DNA of 64,000 nt from Clostridia bacterium (GTDB lineage: Bacteria; Bacillota; Clostridia; Monoglobales; Monoglobaceae). The notes under the pieces are model-generated. The model saw nothing but the letters and a program-made list of their open reading frames with translations, searched no databases and had not been told where the DNA came from. Shown here piece by piece: positions 60,539 through 64,000 of this stretch (the stretch's first letter is position 1; each line of letters opens with the position of its first letter). The stretch lies in assembly GCA_017546205.1 (NCBI GenBank), contig JAFYXJ010000006.1, positions 1 through 64,000 on the forward strand, read 5' to 3'. The translations under genes were made by a program, and so were the position numbers.

Positions 60539-63500
60539 TTAAATATCAAATGTTACAAAAATCGGTCTTAAAGGAAGCAGCGTGTAACTTCCCTGAATCT
60601 CTTCCATGCTACGCATTTCGGTAAAGGTTGCAATCTCCTTGCCCTTATACATGAGTTTCACCGGAATTCTGTTATCGTTGTCAAAACTGGTGATGGAGGC
60701 AACAATTTTGCCCTCATACTCGGTATAGGACCATTCTACATTGTCTACTCTCTCGCCGGTTTCAGCGTGAACCAGTACCAAATCGTTATAGCCCATCTCC
60801 TCAATCTTCTCGGTGACGGTGGAGGTGGTATCTGCATGAGCATAGATATAATCGATGGTTGCCTGATCGTGAGGTCTGTTGTACTCATCTTTCAAGATAC
60901 AGTTTTCACCCACAAGCAGAACTTTACCGCCATTTTCAATGTAGGTCTTTAAGTTATCTACAAAGTCTTTCTTCACATTGGTTGCCTGAGGCACAATCAC
61001 AAGACCGTACTTGTGCATATCCTCCGGCGCACTATCTGCCAGGAATCCTACTCTCTGTCCGCTGTAAACGGCATCTTCATACGCAGATGCAGTCATGAAC
61101 ACATAGTCATCGTGGTAGGTGGTTGCGATTCTGGAATAGAGAATACCAACCTTTCTCTCCTGTTTCTGGATTGCCGCAATCTCTTTGGAGAGGCGGTTTA
61201 CATCCAAGGTTACCTTTGCAGATTCCCACATTCTTAAAGGTTTGTGCATTGCATTGGAAGACGCTACGCTGGCTGATGCACCATACCAAGGCATAACCGT
61301 CACATCGGTTTCCATCCACCACATTGCAGAGAATCCAAGACCTCTCAGACAGCAGTTCCAAAGGTCTGCAGAAGAGAAGTAAGGCTCAATTGCCGGATAA
61401 CTGGGCGGATTGCCGTCGCCGGCGTTGTGGTCCTCTGTATTCCATACAGGTTTGTCGGAAATAGAGGTCAGCATATCATGCCATGCCAGTTTGTCAATAA
61501 TTCTGTTACCGCCGGGGTTGGACCATGCGTCACAACCGTTCACGTCCTCAACCGGCATCAAAAGTTCCGGATTGGTACCCATGGTATAATATCTTGCCCA
61601 GAGCCCGTCTCTGAAATACTGCATCATCTTACTGTGGAGGAACAATTTGGGGTTTTCCGGTTTGATTGCTGCAATCAATGCCTCGTGATAATCTAAGAGC
61701 AGTCCATCGTTAAAGTCACGGTAATCGGTATAAATTGCCGTTTTAACAGGACCGGTGGGCATCTTTACTTCCTCAAAACTCTTGTAGGAACTGCCATAGG
61801 TCGCATTCAGGTTATCAATAGAATTGTCATAACGCTCCTTCAAAAATGCCTGCCAGTGAGGGATATAATAATGTCCCTGGGAGGCGTAAACCTTCGGCTC
61901 GTTGGCAATACACATAGATACCGGCGCCTTGCTTTCCTTGGCAAGGGCTGCAACCAACTTCCCAAAGAATGCCAGAGAGTCAATAATCGTCTGATTATCC
62001 AACGGAACATCAGTAAAGTGCTCGGTTCTGCCTGCTTCCCAGACTGCCGGGTCATGGTACTTCATAAAGTCCGGCATATCGTTAACACCTACGATCAAGT
62101 CATAGGTAACGTTGTACTGTTCTGCCAGACGGAAGGTTTTACGGAGTTTATCTACCCATTGATAATTGTAGTACCAACCGTACTTTTCAATCATCTCTTT
62201 CTCGCTGGGGATGACTTCGCTCTCCTTGGGATAATACTCAAAGTCAGAGTTGTAAATCAGGTTTTTGTCAGTCCCCTTTTCTCTGACATAAATATCATCG
62301 ATGTAGAGTTCATCAATCTTATCCTGCAGACAGAACAAGAATTCCAGAGATTCCTCACCGGGTTTGGTGGTATAGGTAAAGTTGTAGTCCGTCCAGTCTT
62401 TGGTATTATTAATAGCATACCGCAAACCGCTGTAAATACCATTTAAGTTAAACCATGCAGAGGCAATACCGTTTGCCTGTGCCTGCTCGGTCATACCGGA
62501 ACCTTTTGCTTTAAGTCCAAACTCATAGGTGGTATTGGGTTTTGCGTCAAAACGCTGACCCAAGGTTACATAGGTGTTGTGTCTTGCTTTCTGGGGATTT
62601 ACAACCTTCAAAGAGTGGGTTCCGCTATATGCATCTTCGGTGGTGGTTCCCCATACAACCTCCGCAAGGCCGTTCTCCTTACGTCCGCCGGTGGACCAAC
62701 CGCCGCCGCGAACGGGAGAGATAAAGTCATATATTGCAGTTTTGGTCTGAATTGCTGATGCACCGATGGTGGCAAAATGCTCCATGAAACTGGGGCCGTT
62801 CTGCCATGTACAGTAACCAATCAAAAATACCGGCTTTTCTTCTTCAACGCCGTCGGTTACGGTGTTGGCAATGACAGACATACCATCAAGTTTGATTTCG
62901 CCGGTCAGAAACTTGCTGGCATGGCGTTCTGTCTTGGTGCCTGCCAGATATCCCTCAAGGTTTGCTTTACATTCATCGTAAATCTGTTTCAGTTCCTTTT
63001 CGTACTGGAACACACGGGCATAGTCGTTGTTGTTCATCTCGTACTGGGTACGCTCAATAAACTTTTCAATGATAGAGTGTCCTGCTCGTTCGTAGGTTAC
63101 CTCAATGCCCTGATCCTGACACCGGTAAATCAAGGCACTCAAATCATCCGCATATCCCTGCAATTTTGCTACAACTTCATCAAAGTTTTCGGGGGTACGG
63201 ATAACCTCAACTGCGACCATGTTTTCCTGATTCATCTTTTCTCCGCCAACCTGAAGGCTTGTATTGATATACAAATCCTCTGTCTTCTTCACAGTAACGG
63301 GAATCTGAATCTGTTGTTTTTCTCCGGCTTTCAGGGTCACCGATTTCTTGTAGGAAAGTTCGGGGATGGTAATATCCACCGTTTTGGACTCCTTGCCAGG
63401 GTTTCTCAGGTTCACCTCATGGATACGGGTGGTACCATAGTCCATGGTCAGGGGTGATACGATACCGTATTCCACACCCTCAAACGGTGTCCAGAGTACA

Positions 63501-64000
63501 AGGGGATTGTATTTGAAGGCATTTTTACCTCCGGTAACGATACCGGGGGTAATGGAATACGCACTGTCGTGGAATCCCTGACCTACACCGCCGATGTTAT
63601 TATTATATGCCACATTGAAAAGGAGGGACTTGGGAGCAATACCGCTGAAGTTCACACTCCAGGGATATGCCACCTCATAGATACTCTTGTTGCCCTCACG
63701 CTTCATAGAAATCCGGTAATCGGAACTGGACTGATAGGTGCCGCTTCCGTCATGATACAAAACCGCACCTTTCTCTACTCTGGAACCACCGGGATTTCCA
63801 ACCGTTGCTGTGGCAAACTGGATACCGTCATTATTCCAGAAGGACGGGTCGGGAAGCGCAAAGTAGGTGGTGTCATTGATCTCCAGATAGAAATATAGGT
63901 TTTCATCATCAAATCCAAACTTCACCTCACCGCCGGTAACATCACCGGTGGGTTTACAGTTGCCGAAAATCTCCTGAACCGCAACCGGGAAAGGCTCCAC
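60539..64000 (-). CDS. Beta-galactosidase-like glycosidase (GH42 type) with CBM9-like module, 5' end cut off
   Basis: 1153 residues visible; the start lies beyond the right edge. The early part is a CBM9-like domain (DDENLYFYLEINDTTYFALP, FWNNDGIQFA), then Ig-like beta regions, a helical segment, a CBM4-like module (TYEFGLKAKGSGMTEQAQAN, YIDDIYVREK) and a TIM barrel with acid/base glutamate in SMCIANEPKVYAS and nucleophile glutamate in PVWNTEDHNAGDG, then a Rossmann-like trimerisation-type domain. GH42 is my best assignment. No signal visible because the N-terminus is missing. Confidence 0.75.
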   Translation of the reverse strand: MEPFPVAVQEIFGNCKPTGDVTGGEVKFGFDDENLYFYLEINDTTYFALPDPSFWNNDGIQFATATVGNPGGSRVEKGAVLYHDGSGTYQSSSDYRISMKREGNKSIYEVAYPWSVNFSGIAPKSLLFNVAYNNNIGGVGQGFHDSAYSITPGIVTGGKNAFKYNPLVLWTPFEGVEYGIVSPLTMDYGTTRIHEVNLRNPGKESKTVDITIPELSYKKSVTLKAGEKQQIQIPVTVKKTEDLYINTSLQVGGEKMNQENMVAVEVIRTPENFDEVVAKLQGYADDLSALIYRCQDQGIEVTYERAGHSIIEKFIERTQYEMNNNDYARVFQYEKELKQIYDECKANLEGYLAGTKTERHASKFLTGEIKLDGMSVIANTVTDGVEEEKPVFLIGYCTWQNGPSFMEHFATIGASAIQTKTAIYDFISPVRGGGWSTGGRKENGLAEVVWGTTTEDAYSGTHSLKVVNPQKARHNTYVTLGQRFDAKPNTTYEFGLKAKGSGMTEQAQANGIASAWFNLNGIYSGLRYAINNTKDWTDYNFTYTTKPGEESLEFLFCLQDKIDELYIDDIYVREKGTDKNLIYNSDFEYYPKESEVIPSEKEMIEKYGWYYNYQWVDKLRKTFRLAEQYNVTYDLIVGVNDMPDFMKYHDPAVWEAGRTEHFTDVPLDNQTIIDSLAFFGKLVAALAKESKAPVSMCIANEPKVYASQGHYYIPHWQAFLKERYDNSIDNLNATYGSSYKSFEEVKMPTGPVKTAIYTDYRDFNDGLLLDYHEALIAAIKPENPKLFLHSKMMQYFRDGLWARYYTMGTNPELLMPVEDVNGCDAWSNPGGNRIIDKLAWHDMLTSISDKPVWNTEDHNAGDGNPPSYPAIEPYFSSADLWNCCLRGLGFSAMWWMETDVTVMPWYGASASVASSNAMHKPLRMWESAKVTLDVNRLSKEIAAIQKQERKVGILYSRIATTYHDDYVFMTASAYEDAVYSGQRVGFLADSAPEDMHKYGLVIVPQATNVKKDFVDNLKTYIENGGKVLLVGENCILKDEYNRPHDQATIDYIYAHADTTSTVTEKIEEMGYNDLVLVHAETGERVDNVEWSYTEYEGKIVASITSFDNDNRIPVKLMYKGKEIATFTEMRSMEEIQGSYTLLPLRPIFVTFDI

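Overview
The window comes from a spore-forming Firmicute of the class Clostridia. The evidence is the tail of spoIVA at the left edge, the RemB/GyrB/RecF/DnaN replication block, S-layer-homology proteins, clear AGGAGG ribosome binding sites, moderate GC and carbohydrate-degradation genes typical of an anaerobic gut commensal. Genus cannot be read from the sequence.

Layout. 1-7.3 kb: housekeeping genes, mostly on the minus strand (spoIVA end, stalk-domain protein, M14 and M13 peptidases, DUF177-rpmF, DUF1858, ruvX-DUF1292, esterase), with a structured small RNA candidate at 2221-2360. 7.37-12.93 kb: virion island 1 (terminase, ArpU-like regulator, S24 repressor, portal, fibre-like protein). 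13.03-13.13 kb: a cluster of five DnaA boxes, a possible replication origin. 13.4-23.9 kb: ordinary host genes (adhE, kinase-like protein, glucokinase, CorC, cold shock protein, panT-coaX, SLH protein). 23.95-29.5 kb: virion island 2 (scaffold, N4gp56-type major capsid protein, adaptor, propeller and coiled-coil proteins). 29.6-35.7 kb: dnaN-recF-remB-gyrB, a ThyX-like gene, ferredoxin and rsmG; dnaA is not in the window. 35.7-37.3 kb: a candidate lysis pair. 37.3-64 kb: plant-glycan utilisation genes.

Main finding. Capsid, portal, terminase and a possible lysin are not in one prophage. They sit in three places separated by essential host genes. Three promoters (before the fibre-portal operon, before the scaffold-capsid operon and before the lysin candidate) share one architecture: a tandem GGCA-type repeat with 10 bp periodicity, then exactly 11 bp, then a -10 hexamer, with no good -35. 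The terminase operon, which encodes an ArpU/RinA-like late activator, starts at a promoter whose spacer is a 15 bp palindrome next to a self-cleaving S24-type repressor. Together this suggests a DNA-damage-responsive cascade: repressor cleavage, then activator plus terminase, then structural and lysis genes. No integrase, replication or DNA-metabolism phage genes are visible. A domesticated, gene-transfer-agent-like particle is my inference; a scattered defective prophage is the main alternative.

The right third holds a second unusual theme. Three proteins fuse a sialidase-like Asp-box propeller to a C-terminal AraC-type HTH (two of them keep only the first of the usual two HTHs), and a fourth, stand-alone protein looks like the C-terminal part alone. 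They lie among genes for alpha-L-rhamnosidase, a GH28-like protein, acetyl esterase, FucU, an RpiB-type isomerase, class II aldolase, a solute-binding lipoprotein, an SGNH hydrolase and a GH42-like beta-galactosidase. A plus-strand operon carries GH38, xylulokinase, xylose isomerase and GH31. The set suggests pectin (rhamnogalacturonan) and xyloglucan side-chain use.
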